64,000 nucleotides of DNA, taken from positions 12,233,721 to 12,297,720 of the forward strand of contig OU862928.1 of NCBI GenBank assembly GCA_917880885.1, in the 5' to 3' direction. Positions 1-9,986 of this stretch are shown here, piece after piece. The notes beneath the pieces were generated by a model. It did no database searches. It was not told where the DNA came from and saw nothing but the letters and a program-made list of their open reading frames with translations. Numbering within the stretch: the stretch's first letter is position 1; each line of letters starts with the position of its first letter. This stretch comes from Limnephilus marmoratus (Eukaryota; Arthropoda; Insecta; Trichoptera; Limnephilidae). The position numbers and the translations under genes were made by a program.

Positions 1-480
1 TATTAAGATTAAAATATAAATAACAATAATAATTTTAAAAAAATACGGTACCTAGAGTAGGTACCTTATTAAAGTTACTTACATGGTTATATTCAAATCA
101 TTTTATTAATTTATTCATATTATTATTAAATAAAAAGACGTTGCGAACCCGTAGTCCCGTACTAAAGTTCAAAATTTCAAGAACTACATTCCTGAATTCG
201 GGATTTCACTCATGCGACCCATGCAAACAATAAACAAATCATATCCACTCAAAAGTAGATCATTTGGCGACCGCTAAAATACAATGTCTTGTTCGATATG
301 GTTTTTTGAGAAAACCGTGGAGGTATAAACGACCCAAAAAACCACGCATCTGGTAACACTGAATGGCAGATAAATTAATTCTTGAATAAAATCAGTCAGA
401 AAATAGCCATACACAAACAAAAAAAGTCAAACACATCTCGCGCGGCACCCGCTCCAAACCTTACGTGTGAACGCTCAACG
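1..480. other. AT-rich DNA, nothing recognised
   Basis: No coding pattern, terminal repeat or match to another part of the window was seen. Short open frames on both strands here have no recognisable domain. Confidence 0.5.
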
Positions 481-797
481 GGCCAAACGCTGATACGAAC
501 TGGCGAGTGACTGGAGCGTTTCGCCTGCAAGTCGATCGCGTTTACACGTACGTTTCCGCCAACGATTCGGAGCGAAGTGTGCTCAGACTCGCAGGCCAAA
601 CTCTGCGTGTAAACCCCGCTAAACTGAGTTTGATTCCGGCCGATTCAACGACTCCGGCGGAACGCCACGATGAGTTTGATTCGGTGAGTCCGGTGGAATC
701 GCCGGAATCAAAGGAGCGAGTCCAGTGAATCGAGTCCACTCAGTCGAATATAGGTCCGGAATTGATTCCGTAAAATGAGTGAATCAACCCACTTCTA
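481..797. mobile_element. GC-richer repeat with a hAT-like right end
   Basis: This block is GC-rich against AT-rich flanks and has repeated words built on GAGTCC and GATTCGG. Its right edge reads AACCCACTTCTA, the reverse complement of TAGAAGTGGGTT, which resembles the termini of the hAT element at 37068-37996. No matching left end was found, so only one terminus of a non-autonomous element is proposed. Open frames inside it are compositional. Confidence 0.3.
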
Positions 798-954
798 GCG
801 CGAATATTTCGTCGAGGAACTTCGCGAGCAGTGTAGAGGTATGGCGCGTTCAGACGTTTCAATTTTTGTTGATCCACTTTTATTTAACGTAAAAAGTTGA
901 ACGAGATTATGTTCACACGTTTCAATTTAAGTAGAACCGAATTTGACATTCAAG

Positions 955-1200
955 ATGGCGTCAACTGAAATTGTCAGTGCGTGCGTCTCTCTAACTTCTG
1001 ATGTTTTGCGAGATGAGCTCGAGATTATGAAAAAGCATAAAAAACGTCGTATTTGGGCGAGAAAATGGATCATGAATTAGGCGCATCCAACACAATTTTG
1101 AAAGAGATGGAACTAGAAGACTCCGAAGGAAATGGATGACAGAAAAACAATTTGATGAGCTGCTTTACAAAATTGGCGATAAAATTTTCCAGAGATGTTT
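955..1200 (+). pseudogene. Harbinger transposase N-terminus, broken
   Basis: An ATG at 955 opens a 41-residue frame (955-1080) that ends in KKRRIWARKWIMN and a stop. After a frame change the DNA still encodes pieces typical of HARBI1-type N-termini: a segment like NTILKEMELEDSEG, then MTEKQFDELLYKIGDKI from 1136. The downstream DDE catalytic region is absent. The family is clear from the order of the motifs. The exact frameshift positions are not resolved. Confidence 0.65.
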
Positions 1201-1333
1201 AAATTAATAATAATTACTACTAACTACAATAACCGGAGAAGCAAGGAAATAATCCATATTTCGTTAAAATTAGCTTTACCATAACCTAAAAACAACAACG
1301 CCAAACGTCATACTTTGACATAGGTAGTTATTA

Positions 1334-1585
1334 TTAGATTTGTACAAAGATTTTTTCTTTTAATTTATGCGTATTAATGGTGACGCATGCTCTGAATATT
1401 TTTTTGTCATTATCATAATATATTGGGTAGGTAGTGTAAATGAAACACATATTATTTATTGCAGTATCACGGGCATTTCTATTTGTGTACACTTCTTGCT
1501 TTTGATCCCAAAGACAGGGATGCATAAATCTGAACATCAAATCATCCGACCATTTCAAATATTTTTTCGTTGAAACGGATTCCAT
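1334..1585 (-). pseudogene. MADF-domain protein of Harbinger element, partial
   Basis: The minus-strand frame of 83 codons includes FMHPCLWDQKQEVYTNRNAR followed by DTAINNM. This is the core of a MADF (Myb/SANT-like) DNA-binding domain, with the aromatic, HPCLWD and YxNRNxRD positions present. In PIF/Harbinger transposons this protein is the transposase's DNA-binding and nuclear-import partner. The C-terminal part of the domain changes into unrelated residues, so the copy is probably frameshifted. Confidence 0.7.
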
Positions 1586-1940
1586 GACGGTAGAACTAGG
1601 AATGTCTAACGAATATAGACATAAATGTTTGACGTCTAGTTGTGCACGCGAGTAACTATGGTAACCAAGATGGCGCGATCATACTTGAACGTCAAAAGTA
1701 GACGGGCTATCAACTTTAGCTAGTCAACAAAAAACTTGTTCAACTTTGTTGAAAGAAGGTTCACACCTGTCAATATGCTTTCAAGTGTCGAGTTGATCAA
1801 CTAAAGTTGAACCGTGTGAACCGGCTAGTAGAGTCAAAGTCAAAACGCTTGGCTCAAACGAAAACTACGCGCAGTGTTGCCAGCTTAACAAAAAACTACG
1901 TGCTTGAAAGAAATTGCTATTGATAGTGTCGGAATCTCTT

Positions 1941-2218
1941 AGGACAGACAAATAATTTTCCAAAAATCGATGCGATTATGATGGCAGTTTTTTAATGCAC
2001 CTTTTCATCGCATGACACCGCTTTTTACCCTATGACGTTATATAAATTTTTACCCATAATAATATCATTTGGGAAGTTTATGAATAGTTTGTTTGGTGTC
2101 GAACAGTGGCGGACCGAGAGTTTTCAGTGAGCTAGAATGCTAAGATTGAAAAATACGACATTACTGATGTAGTTGTAGCAGAAAATGTTTTTTTTTTTTT
2201 TAATTTCAACTTTTCGTA
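1941..2218 (+). repeat. Dispersed repeat, copy 1 (second at 23678-23937)
   Basis: The block from AGGACAGACAAATAATTTTC through the poly-T run near 2190 recurs almost unchanged at 23678-23937. The second copy lacks about 17 bases near the middle, around the CTATGACGTTATATAA segment. It has no coding content. Both copies stop at the same A/T-rich tract, suggesting a retroposed or MITE-like unit. Confidence 0.7.
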
Positions 2219-2220
2219 TG

Positions 2221-3135
2221 AAGAATTCAGGATTCTTTCAGTCTAGGGGGCCGGTGCCCCCCTTGACTGAAAGATCTCATACAAAAAATTGAAATTAAAA
2301 AAATCATAGTTTAGGCAAATAGATAGCAAAATTCGGTTTAGACATTCAATATTTTATTTTAATAAATCATGAATGTTAAATGTCGGATTCAAATATTCGC
2401 CTGAAATCAAAGTGTTGCCATATATAAAAAAAAACAGTGTGGAATTTTACTAAATTAATTCGGAGACGGAAAATTTTCATGTAGTGACGTCACATTATAA
2501 ATTAAACATTATAAATTTCTAAAAATCTTAGTAACATTTTCGTATATTTTTTCTGTCATTTGCCGGAAGCCCGCCCGCGGGCTCGGAATTTTTTTTCCTT
2601 TTTTTAAAATGCGATTTTAACCCTAATGTATACAGAAACTGTATGAAAAACAAGGTGAGAATCGCTTGCGCCATTATCATTATTGATGTAACTAATACCT
2701 ACATTAACCTACTGGTACTGGGTAGCTACTCTGAATAATTTTTAAATGAAATATCTATGACATTGTTAGCGTCCTTCCGGCCCTTCCGCGTCCTTCTTTT
2801 GCCGCTACTGTCAGGTACGGGAAATATTCGTGCCATTTGTGGTGAAAAATCCCGAAAAACCAACCAATATCAAAGTAAGTAAATTTGTTTTTATGCATAG
2901 TTTATTGTTCATGGAATGTGTTTTGGTAAATATAATATACGGTAGCTCAAAATAAACCCATAAAATATTACGCCAAAGTAAATGTTAACTTTGCCTTGAA
3001 AGATTCTCGTGTTAGATTTGAACTACGTACGTGATGTATGATATTTTTTGCAATATTTAGTTGTTCATTTTGTAGAAAAATCAATTGAGATTATATATAA
3101 AAGACTTTGATTTGCCCATATTAAGTTTGGTAATT
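2221..3135 (+). repeat. Repeat block R, uninterrupted copy
   Basis: The block matches 33912-38346, where the same sequence is split by four insertions. It begins with a near-perfect hairpin (2235-2273) whose arms are CTTTCAGTC plus a G-run and the complementary C-run plus GACTGAAAG. It is otherwise non-coding. Its central part, around TTTGCCGGA and a segment folding between GCGATTTT and AGAATCGC, also resembles 53150-53330 inside a long-inverted-repeat element. The block is therefore probably a derivative of that element group. Confidence 0.75.
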
Positions 3136-3144
3136 TTTCGGGAT

Positions 3145-3440
3145 TGGTGGCCGAGGCTATTACGAATAATTTTTAGAAAAAAACTTTAGATTCGCCTTAA
3201 TCACTATAAAAGGAAACTTATTGCATCACGGCTGGCGGAAAATAATGCATTTTAATTTTCAATGTCGTTAACTAAAATTACTTCGCGAACCGAAACTATT
3301 TACGCCCGCCCGCCATTTTGTCGCTGTCAAAATACGGCTGTCAAAATACGTTTTTGAATGGTTTGTTTGGTTACGCAGGGGTTGTGTAGCAGGCTTGTGT
3401 ATGTTATCTTTACTTTAAACAACAGCCCACGTTTTTGAAT
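3145..3440 (+). repeat. Arm fragment of a long-inverted-repeat element
   Basis: Sequence around TTACGAATAATTTTTAG, CTTTAGATTCGCC and GAAAATAATGCATTTTAA is shared with 53385-53525 and, inverted, with 53815-53975. In those places it forms the two arms of one palindromic unit. Here a single arm is left. The stretch after 3340 (TTTTTGAATGG, TTGTGTAG) distantly resembles the inverted 95-bp satellite unit described at 31622. Confidence 0.55.
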
Positions 3441-3654
3441 GGTTGTTAGTAAGCAATATGCAAGTGCTTAACAGGAAAAACAAAATGCAAAAAATAGGTT
3501 AGTAAGACAAAGATAAATTAAACAGGGCAAAAGAAAAACTCATTCATGAGGCTCCATGAGGCCGCATTGCATCTGTAAAAACTTGCAAACACCTGCATAA
3601 AATAGAGAACATAGGTAATACAATAAATCTCAAATCAATTGGCAAGTAGGTACC

Positions 3655-3713
3655 TTATGGTCAGGCCGAAAGCCATTAACAAAAAATGTGAATGGCTTTC
3701 GGTCTGACCATAA
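3655..3713. other. Perfectly paired 22-bp hairpin
   Basis: TTATGGTCAGGCCGAAAGCC and its complement face each other across a loop containing ACAAAAAATGTG. The duplicate at 42394-42452 keeps the pairing, with A-T where this copy has a G-T wobble. The hairpin lies inside the Harbinger element, just before the transposase C-terminus. Its function is unknown. Confidence 0.75.
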
Positions 3714-3755
3714 ACTACAAATTTCGGACAGAAACTTTACCATGACATGTTAGAC

Positions 3756-4120
3756 CTACCGGAGGATAAAATACTCCCCGGTACTACCGGCCCAACACTA
3801 CCATTTGTACTGGTAGCTGATGAGGCTTTCGCTTTACATAAACATGTTATGCGACCCTACCCCAATAAAACATTGAGAAAAACGTACGTTTAACTACCGC
3901 CTATCTCGTGCAAGGCCGTATGTGGAATGTACTTTCGGCATATTGACCAACAAGTGGAGAGTTTTTCATACGGCCATACTTACTGATCCCGATTTTGCTA
4001 CAGAGATAGAAAAAACAACATTTGTTCTTCATAACCTTGTACGGAGACGAGACGGTTTGAACTACAACGACGAATTGTTAACTTCTGATCTACCTACATT
4101 ACCAAACTGTAATACATCTA
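3756..4120 (+). pseudogene. Harbinger transposase, DDE C-terminal part, frameshifted
   Basis: Positions 3756-3893 encode FVLVADEAFALHKHVMRPYP, the HARBI1 segment that carries the second catalytic aspartate (VADEAF). After a stop and frame change, LSRARPYVECTFGILTNKWR follows, with the third catalytic residue E in VECTFG, and then FVLHNLVRRRDG near the C-terminus. Motif order and spacing are those of PIF/Harbinger transposases. The frame break is shared with the copy near 42600, so it predates the duplication. Confidence 0.8.
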
Positions 4121-4123
4121 GAC

Positions 4124-4750
4124 CAGCGGTCGTCACACTTTTCTGGTCAAGGGCCACATAGGACAATGTGAGGTATCACCACGGGCCGCACACTTATGAT
4201 TTCGGGGAGGGGGGGGGGGGGGTTGTATCTTTATATTAAGCAAGTTAAAAAAGCAAATTATTTTGTACTTAAGTACCGGGTTGCTACCTCCTTCCTTCAA
4301 GTGTTCATGATACAGTGTCAATTCTTAATAATAATAATACACGTAAAATCATAATTTTGTATTAAAAAAAATTGTGTGTATCTGTAATGGAATCTTTCAG
4401 TTCTTCATCCACTTCCCGAACTATCGAAATGTGCATTTTGCATACGTGATAAAAATGATAACAATACATACAATAACAAAAATTAACCAATATTAAAGTT
4501 TATTTAACTTTATTAGTACGTGATAAGCGTGTTTTTTGGTCTTTTTTGACCATATTTTTTTTACCTACCTACACCTACACTGTGCCAACTCTACACCCTC
4601 TAATTTTCTCTAGGTCTTCCACTGACCCCCTGAAAGTTTCAAACGACAATATAATCTTCTTCAAACTTTGCAAATAATAAAGACAATATAATCAATTGGC
4701 AAGAGTTGATTGAAAAGAAAACAGCAGATATTTGTGCGGGCCGCAAAAAA
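4124..4750 (-). mobile_element. hAT MITE, right end truncated
   Basis: It begins CAGCGGTCGTCACACTTTTC and is preceded by ATCTAGAC. The interior matches, in reverse orientation, the complete MITE at 17891-18482 (shared words such as TTTATTAGTACG and CCCCTGAAAGT). The SD-1 partner lacks it. The expected right terminus stops in GTGCGGGCCGC and the last ~20 bases are missing, so no 8-bp duplication can be confirmed. Confidence 0.7.
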
Positions 4751-4905
4751 CGGATAAACTCACCAAGTTCTAGCTGCTTTGTTTCTATTTCACTATCCCA
4801 ATTGTTGTAAAATAATTTTGCTATCTCTTCCCATGCTCGTTTCTTTGCCGTTCTATCCGGCTTTTCTCTAGAGTCCCAAAGGCAAACTCTATTTTGCACT
4901 TCGAT
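4744..4905 (-). pseudogene. MADF-domain gene of Harbinger family 2, first exon
   Basis: On the minus strand the frame reads FIIEVQNRVCLWDSREKPDR then TAKKRAWEEIAKLF, a clear MADF domain with CLWD and KRAWEEI. Codons upstream of the first methionine stay open, so the true start may be further upstream. The coding sequence runs up to the hAT MITE boundary. In the other copy, at 43075-43245, the frame ends at a good GTGAGT splice donor. Confidence 0.75.
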
Positions 4906-5423
4906 AATAAATCGTTCAGTGTCGAATATCTTGTGCGTGCGCCGTTGCCGCGAGTTATCCGCCGAATGTGGCGCGATGCATACAAATACCTGGAATACGA
5001 CATTGCCGATCTTACGCCAACGGAAGATCGGTGCGCGGAGGACGGAGCAGACGCAGAGAGCGAGCGGTCTGCCATGGAGCGACCGATCGTCCGCGACGGA
5101 ATGACCGATCTTCCACTCTTGTGCCCGTTATTTGTAATTTATATGCAATTACATGTATTGGCGTTCTGTCACGAAAGATCTGCGACGTAATTTCCATCAA
5201 GTGTGGCGCCGGCCTAAGCACTTAAGGTTTTAAAGCTCTTAAAAATATATATATGTTATTCTTGAATATAATATCTAGACATTCCCCATGCCGAAACGCA
5301 AGTTATATAAAATTCCCTTGATAGAAAAAAATCGCCAAGTATGCTCCGAAGATTATTATAAACACGTTTGTTTCATTTATTTTACAAGTTACATGTATGA
5401 AAAAATTCACAGTGTTTCTTTAA

Positions 5424-6329
5424 CCCATAAGCTGCTGAATTAATTCTGCAGTATTATTTTGCTGGTGTATTTTCCTGAATAAAAAACGTGTTTTTACTTA
5501 CTCGTTTTTGAGGAAACTCCTGAATGTCATACGATATTACATTGTCAATGTGTACAAATACCTATACTAAAAGCTTTAGTAATTTAGTTTTTACACATAT
5601 AGTCTGTCAAAAAAGAGTAGAAAATATATGAGGGCGCCACTGTTGATCAAATGGCAATACTAAACACATAACTCATGGTGTTAAAGTAAAGCTGTGTAAC
5701 CTACATTTTCATAAAAAATTAATAACGCATAATAGTGGAAAAAATATTTTTTCATTGCAGTATAGTGATACCCGCCGATCTCAAAATTAGAATTGAATAT
5801 AGGTTTATTATTATTATACCTTTGCAATTTTGTGTTAACATAATGAAGAATAACTATAATGTAATAAAATATAAAGCACAGGTTAGAAATTGCTTACATT
5901 TATTTTATACTAGATAAAGTACTTAGCGTTGCCTGGGCTTTAGATCATGTCTCTAATTTTAGATCTGAATATATTTAACTCTTTCAGATCTAAAAGTAGT
6001 CTAACTAAACTCACCATTAGTGATTTTTCCTTTCTATCTATTGTTAAATTCAAATTTATGTTTATAGCAAATCGCTTTATAAATCACCTTTTAATCAAAT
6101 TTATGTCATGAAGAAAAAAAGTTTTTTTTTTAAATGTGGTTTACTGTGTTCTATACATTCAGTGTCATTGCACTTCAAAGAAATATTTGACAGTTAAATT
6201 GGTGTTGCCAGTCTACAAATTTAGTAGTTCCAGTTTTTATATTTTCTACTCTATTTTGACAGACTATACTTATTTACAAAAACGAAATAACATAAAAAAT
6301 GACAATACATGCGATAAGCAGCTTACGGG
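5424..6329. mobile_element. piggyBac-type MITE with TTAA target duplication
   Basis: Left edge: TTAA (5420-5423) then CCCATAAGCTGCTGAATT. Right edge, read inward on the minus strand: TTAA (6330-6333) then CCCGTAAGCTGCTTATCG. TTAA duplication plus CCC termini is the signature of the piggyBac superfamily. Without its nested guest (5600-6266) the element is about 240 bp, as in the SD-1 partner at 43741-43967. It has no coding capacity, and which transposase mobilises it is unknown. Confidence 0.75.
5600..6266. mobile_element. Tc1/mariner-like MITE nested in the TTAA-MITE
   Basis: Inverted termini TAGTCTGTCAAAAAAGAGTA (left) and TAGTCTGTCAAAATAGAGTA (right, minus strand) bound 667 bp. TA dinucleotides flank both sides. 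The duplicated locus at 43900 is the empty site, reading straight through ACATATACTTAT. The element is non-coding: its open frames are AT-rich and unlike any transposase. Confidence 0.85.
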
Positions 6330-6333
6330 TTAA

Positions 6334-6912
6334 AGACAACCCCGCGAGATTTTGGCTATATTTTAAACAAGTTGTGTTTTATTAAACATTTTCACAATTT
6401 TTGCATCGATTTTATCGCTTTAAATATTAGCGCGCTCCTCTAACATTTGGAATTACATATCTCTCCATCTTCTTCTTTTTGACTGCGGATACAGCACAAA
6501 TCGAATACGATGGTGTAGAAACGAACTTGGCTTTGTGCAACCTCGCCTTGCCTCGTCCGACTTCCGATCATTATCGGTTTTTGTGCCTGAGTCAAAGGTC
6601 TCGAAGCGTTTCGAAGTTCGAGGACGATGCGTCTCACTACACTACTCATCTCACTTCAGTTCGCCAATACATTGGAACTGTAGCTGCCATTTGAACGTCC
6701 ATGTTGCCTAGTGAGCGGACTCCGAGAGACTGGGTTCCTTGCGACGTTGCACGAATGTGTAGATATGCGCTTCGAACTTCGGCTAACTTCCTCGAGAGCT
6801 TCGTCGCAACGAGTAGCATATTGGAGACTCTAGCGAATTTTTGCTGCCGTCTGGTGATGACGCGTGATTTATGAAAAATAGTAATATATATCACAAAATT
6901 AGATCAGTTATA
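6334..6912. other. Non-coding DNA conserved in both SD-1 copies
   Basis: The interval is nearly identical to 43972-44555. It contains a CpG-rich part (6560-6860) with several TTCGAA and CTCGAG words. Open frames on either strand show no domain. It lies immediately upstream of the piggyBac gene, so it may include the 5' region of that transposon, but no CCC/TTAA terminus was found for the gene itself. Confidence 0.5.
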
Positions 6913-7280
6913 CAGGGTGTAACAGGACGTACCCGAGGGATTTTAACCAGCGATTCCTGAGCATATTTGGAGTAAAAATGTTAATGAAATTTTGGTCTCC
7001 GGTGACTTTTTGACAACTTTTTTTTTTTTTCAAAATTTTTTTCTTCAAAATCAAACAAAAAAAGAATTCTTCCGCATGTCGTCACTGGTCAGTCAGCCGG
7101 GTGTCCGACGAACCTCTTATCCCGCCTACAACTGTTCAACAACTACCATTTTTTTATGTTTTTGTAGAAAAAAAAAAAGAACATCAAAATGTCACCGGAG
7201 ACCAAAATTTCATTTACATTTTTTACTCTATGTGATGGAATCGATGGTTAAAATCCTTCGGGTACGTTCTGTTCACCCTG
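6913..7280. mobile_element. MITE with CAGGGTG termini
   Basis: The left end begins CAGGGTGTAACAGGACGTAC and the right end, on the minus strand, CAGGGTGAACAGAACGTACC. The inverted repeat continues for about 45 bp through GGATTTTAACCA. The SD-1 partner at 44550 reads GTTATATAGGGTGTGC without the insert, so this is an empty site and the duplication is 2 bp (TA, one copy now TG). A relative lies at 28291. No coding content. Confidence 0.8.
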
Positions 7281-7490
7281 TGTAGGGTGTGCTAAAAAGT
7301 ACTAAGAATTTTTTTCGTTTTAGGGTGTGCTAAAATTTTATTTATTTATTATTATATTATGGAAAATAAAATTACAAAGTTATAAAGAACTTTCTTGAAA
7401 ATTATAAAATATTTGTAAATACTGGTGTTTATATTGTTGGTGTTTATTTTATATTATGATGATAAACATGATTGCTTCTATTGTTATAGA

Positions 7491-9553
7491 ATGGAGATTC
7501 CACAAAGGGACTCGGAAGCAACCGAAGAAAATTATTCGATCACCACAACGGTATGTTGTGTATTAGTAGTTCTATTAAGTTTGTTTTATGCTTCATCCTT
7601 TCCAAAATTGAAAGACATTAGTGTAACAATAAATGTTTATAGTTTCAGATGCCAAGTCTGAAACGACCAAGGGCGGAATCGGAGGCCCATGCAACACCTT
7701 CTACATCCACGTATCTGGCTCCAACGACTCAGGTAATTATAATAACACTTGGCTAACTTCTATAGCGCCATTTTTGTCTTATATTAACTCAAAGACGCTT
7801 TACATATCTATATATATTTTCTTTCTATCTATAGGTAACCGACAACATCATCTTCGACTACGATAGCGAATATAATGAAAGTGATGGAGATAATGAAGAT
7901 ATATCAGATCTCGATGGTGATGAAGACGAGTTGGAGCTGTTGGAGGAGGAGGAGGAAAACCCCGAGGAGCAGATGTTCATCTGGTCCGAGGATTTCTCCA
8001 CTTTCAAGGGTCAGCGTGAGCATTTTACCGTCCTTCAGCCTGGACCATCAGCAGACGTGTTCCCTCCGACAGTCGCTACATCTGCATATGATGTTTTCTC
8101 CAAAATATGGGACTTAAAAACAATGTCCTATATTGTGCAGGAGACTAACAGGTATGCATGGAGCGCACTGGACGAGGTGACAACTGAGATGGGATTAAAT
8201 CTGTCCACCCATTCCAGGCTGAAGAACTGGCAAGATGTTACGGTCCCTGAACTGTATGTAGTATTCGCAATGTTAATATACATGTCCATTTGTTACAGAA
8301 CTTGCTTATCAGAATACTGGACGACAGACATTTTAGAGATGGCTAAATTTAGAACTCTAATATCTCGTAATAGGTTTGCTCTGATAACTCGGTTCCTCCA
8401 CTTTGTTGACAATAATACTATTTCTAATGTCGGTTCCCAAAATAAGCTTGCAAAAATTAAACCACTATTGGATATAATGAATGAAAAGTTTTCCAGTCTG
8501 TATACTCCACATGAAGACATTAGCATAGACGAGTCCCTGTTGCTCTGGAAGGGTCGCCTAAGTTTTAAGCAGCGCATCCGAACTAAGGCGGCTCGGATCA
8601 GCATTAAAACCTATGAGCTGTGCGAATCGGCAACAGGGTACTTGTACCGCTTCATAATGTATGCGGGGAAGAATACAGAAGTCGAAGAGAACCATCTTGG
8701 GTTTTCCAGTAAAACTTCTAAAGTTGTACTAAAACTCATGGAGGGGTTCTTTGACAAAGGGTACTGCCTCTACATGGACAATTTTTATAATAGCATGCCA
8801 TTGACTAGGTACCTGAAACAAAGGAATACCGATGTTATCGGTACCCTCAATCGCAACCGAAATATGGTACCTGAAATAATTAAAAACATGGAGAAGAGTG
8901 TGCCACGGCATACCATTATTGGTAGACACTGTGGTGACATGTCAGTCGTTGCTTGGAATGACCTTAAAATTGTCGCCATGTTGTCTACCTACCACAACAC
9001 CGACACGGTCGTGGGTCAAAGAGGGTTAGAGAAATTCCAAATGCCTCTATCTGTGGCCCAGTACAATCGCTTCATGGGGGGAGTGGATACCAAAGATTCG
9101 CTGTTATCCACTTACCGCATGGAGAGAACGCGGGGTCACGAATGGTACATGAAAGTATTTCACCGCCTGCTCAATATCAGCATCGTGAATAGCATGGTGA
9201 TATTTAGGCACCTTCACCAAGAAGACCCGGGGCAGCCAATTCTTCACCGTGCATTCAGGATGCAATTGGCATCCGAGCTTATAGCGCGTCACTATCCCTC
9301 TTTAAAAGCTCCCAGACTGAAGTCTTCCACCACGGTTCACAATCTTCCCATGGATCCCAGATTAAATCTTTCCCTCGGTCATTTTCCAGGTGAATCCTCA
9401 GAGACGAACAGTACGAACCGACGCATTCGCAAAAGGTGCGTACTGTGTACAATTCGTAAAAAATCAAAGCGGGTTTGTACGTTTTGTAAACAATGCAATG
9501 TTCAACTTTGCATTGGGTGTTTTGAGGACTACCACACATTGACAAATTTATGA
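7491..9553 (+). CDS. piggyBac transposase, three exons, apparently intact
   Basis: Cut-and-paste DNA transposase, acting in the nucleus at TTAA sites. Proposed exons are 7491-7550, 7649-7732 and 7835-9553. Both introns have GT..AG ends (donors GTATGT and GTAATT, acceptors TTTCAG and CTATAG) and keep phase 0, giving 620 residues. The N-terminus is acidic (DLDGDEDELELLEEE). The DDE_Tnp_1_7 core carries aspartates in SIDESLLLWKG (about residue 280), YMDNFYNS (about 363) and GGVDTKDSLLSTY (about 466), with spacing like the three catalytic aspartates of the moth enzyme. The C-terminus has a cysteine-rich zinc-binding domain (RCVLCTIRKKSKRVC, then CKQCNVQLCIGC). No frameshift or stop interrupts it. 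The copy at 44761-46826 is nearly identical upstream but differs in the last quarter. Splicing is inferred from sequence only. Confidence 0.9.
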
Positions 9554-9972
9554 TTTTTTTTTAATATTACTGCTTTCAAATCGTTTTTTTTTCCATTTAG
9601 ATTCTCTTTTTTTTATTCAAAACTTTAAAAATTGCCATGAAGAGGAAATTCATTATACCTAATAGTGGCAGTCCCATAATTACAGTTCAGGGAGTGTGTC
9701 AGTATTTGTTGCGTGGGCGTTGTTTTTATAATGTTTGTCATAATGTTATTTGGATGTTGTTTGCGATTGTTATTTGTGTGGTGTTATTTATGGTTTTTAT
9801 TATTTGTTGCCAGAGTATTTGTGCATCATTTGAATAAAAATGTTTACTGAAACAAGTGCATTGTGCATCTTTGTTGAAGTTTCGTGTCCATTCATTGTAT
9901 CTTACATTTTTGTGGAGGACGGCAACAGTGTCTAAAAATTTGGATACTTATTATAATAATAAATTTATGTAT
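9554..9972 (+). other. 3' flank of the piggyBac gene
   Basis: This is shared with 14405-14821 and, with changes, with 46827-47170. AATAAA at 9834 is a plausible polyadenylation signal. A 66-codon frame (9637-9837) is hydrophobic and poorly kept in the third copy, so it is not called a gene. Confidence 0.5.
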
Positions 9973-9986
9973 TTCCAATTTTATTT

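Larger units (their letters stand above)
843..1825 (+). mobile_element. PIF/Harbinger transposon, decayed (family 1)
   Basis: Imperfect inverted termini are visible: GGCGCGTTCAGACGTTTCAA at the left, and GCCGGTTCACACGGTTCAAC when the right end is read on the minus strand. Both continue into GTTGAT. The two genes typical of the superfamily are both recognisable, a transposase N-terminus on the plus strand and a MADF-domain gene on the minus strand, and they converge. The transposase is cut short, so the copy is dead. No convincing 3-bp TWA target duplication was found. Confidence 0.7.
3442..5214 (+). mobile_element. PIF/Harbinger transposon, left end lost (family 2)
   Basis: The right terminus at 5195-5214, read on the minus strand, is GGCCGGCGCCACACTTGATG and matches the termini of the fuller copy at 41725-43521. 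The order is transposase C-terminus on the plus strand, MADF gene on the minus strand, then the terminus. The left end and transposase N-terminus, present in the other copy from 41725, are missing because homology starts only at 3442. A hAT MITE interrupts the space between the two genes. Confidence 0.75.

Noticed and set aside
507..728. 73-codon frame in the GC-rich block
   Set aside because: Both strands are open because of composition, and the block looks like a transposon end.
4894..5225. Several overlapping frames on both strands near the Harbinger right end
   Set aside because: They are GC-driven shadows in the spacer between the MADF exon and the terminus. The duplicate at 43127-43631 shows the same pattern with no protein constraint.
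8293..8604. Minus-strand frames of 60-103 codons over the piggyBac genes
   Set aside because: They are antisense to a clear transposase and recur wherever it recurs.
3442..9553. Harbinger plus piggyBac as one composite transposon
   Set aside because: The pair recurs, but only because the whole segment was duplicated. No shared termini or target duplication enclose both.
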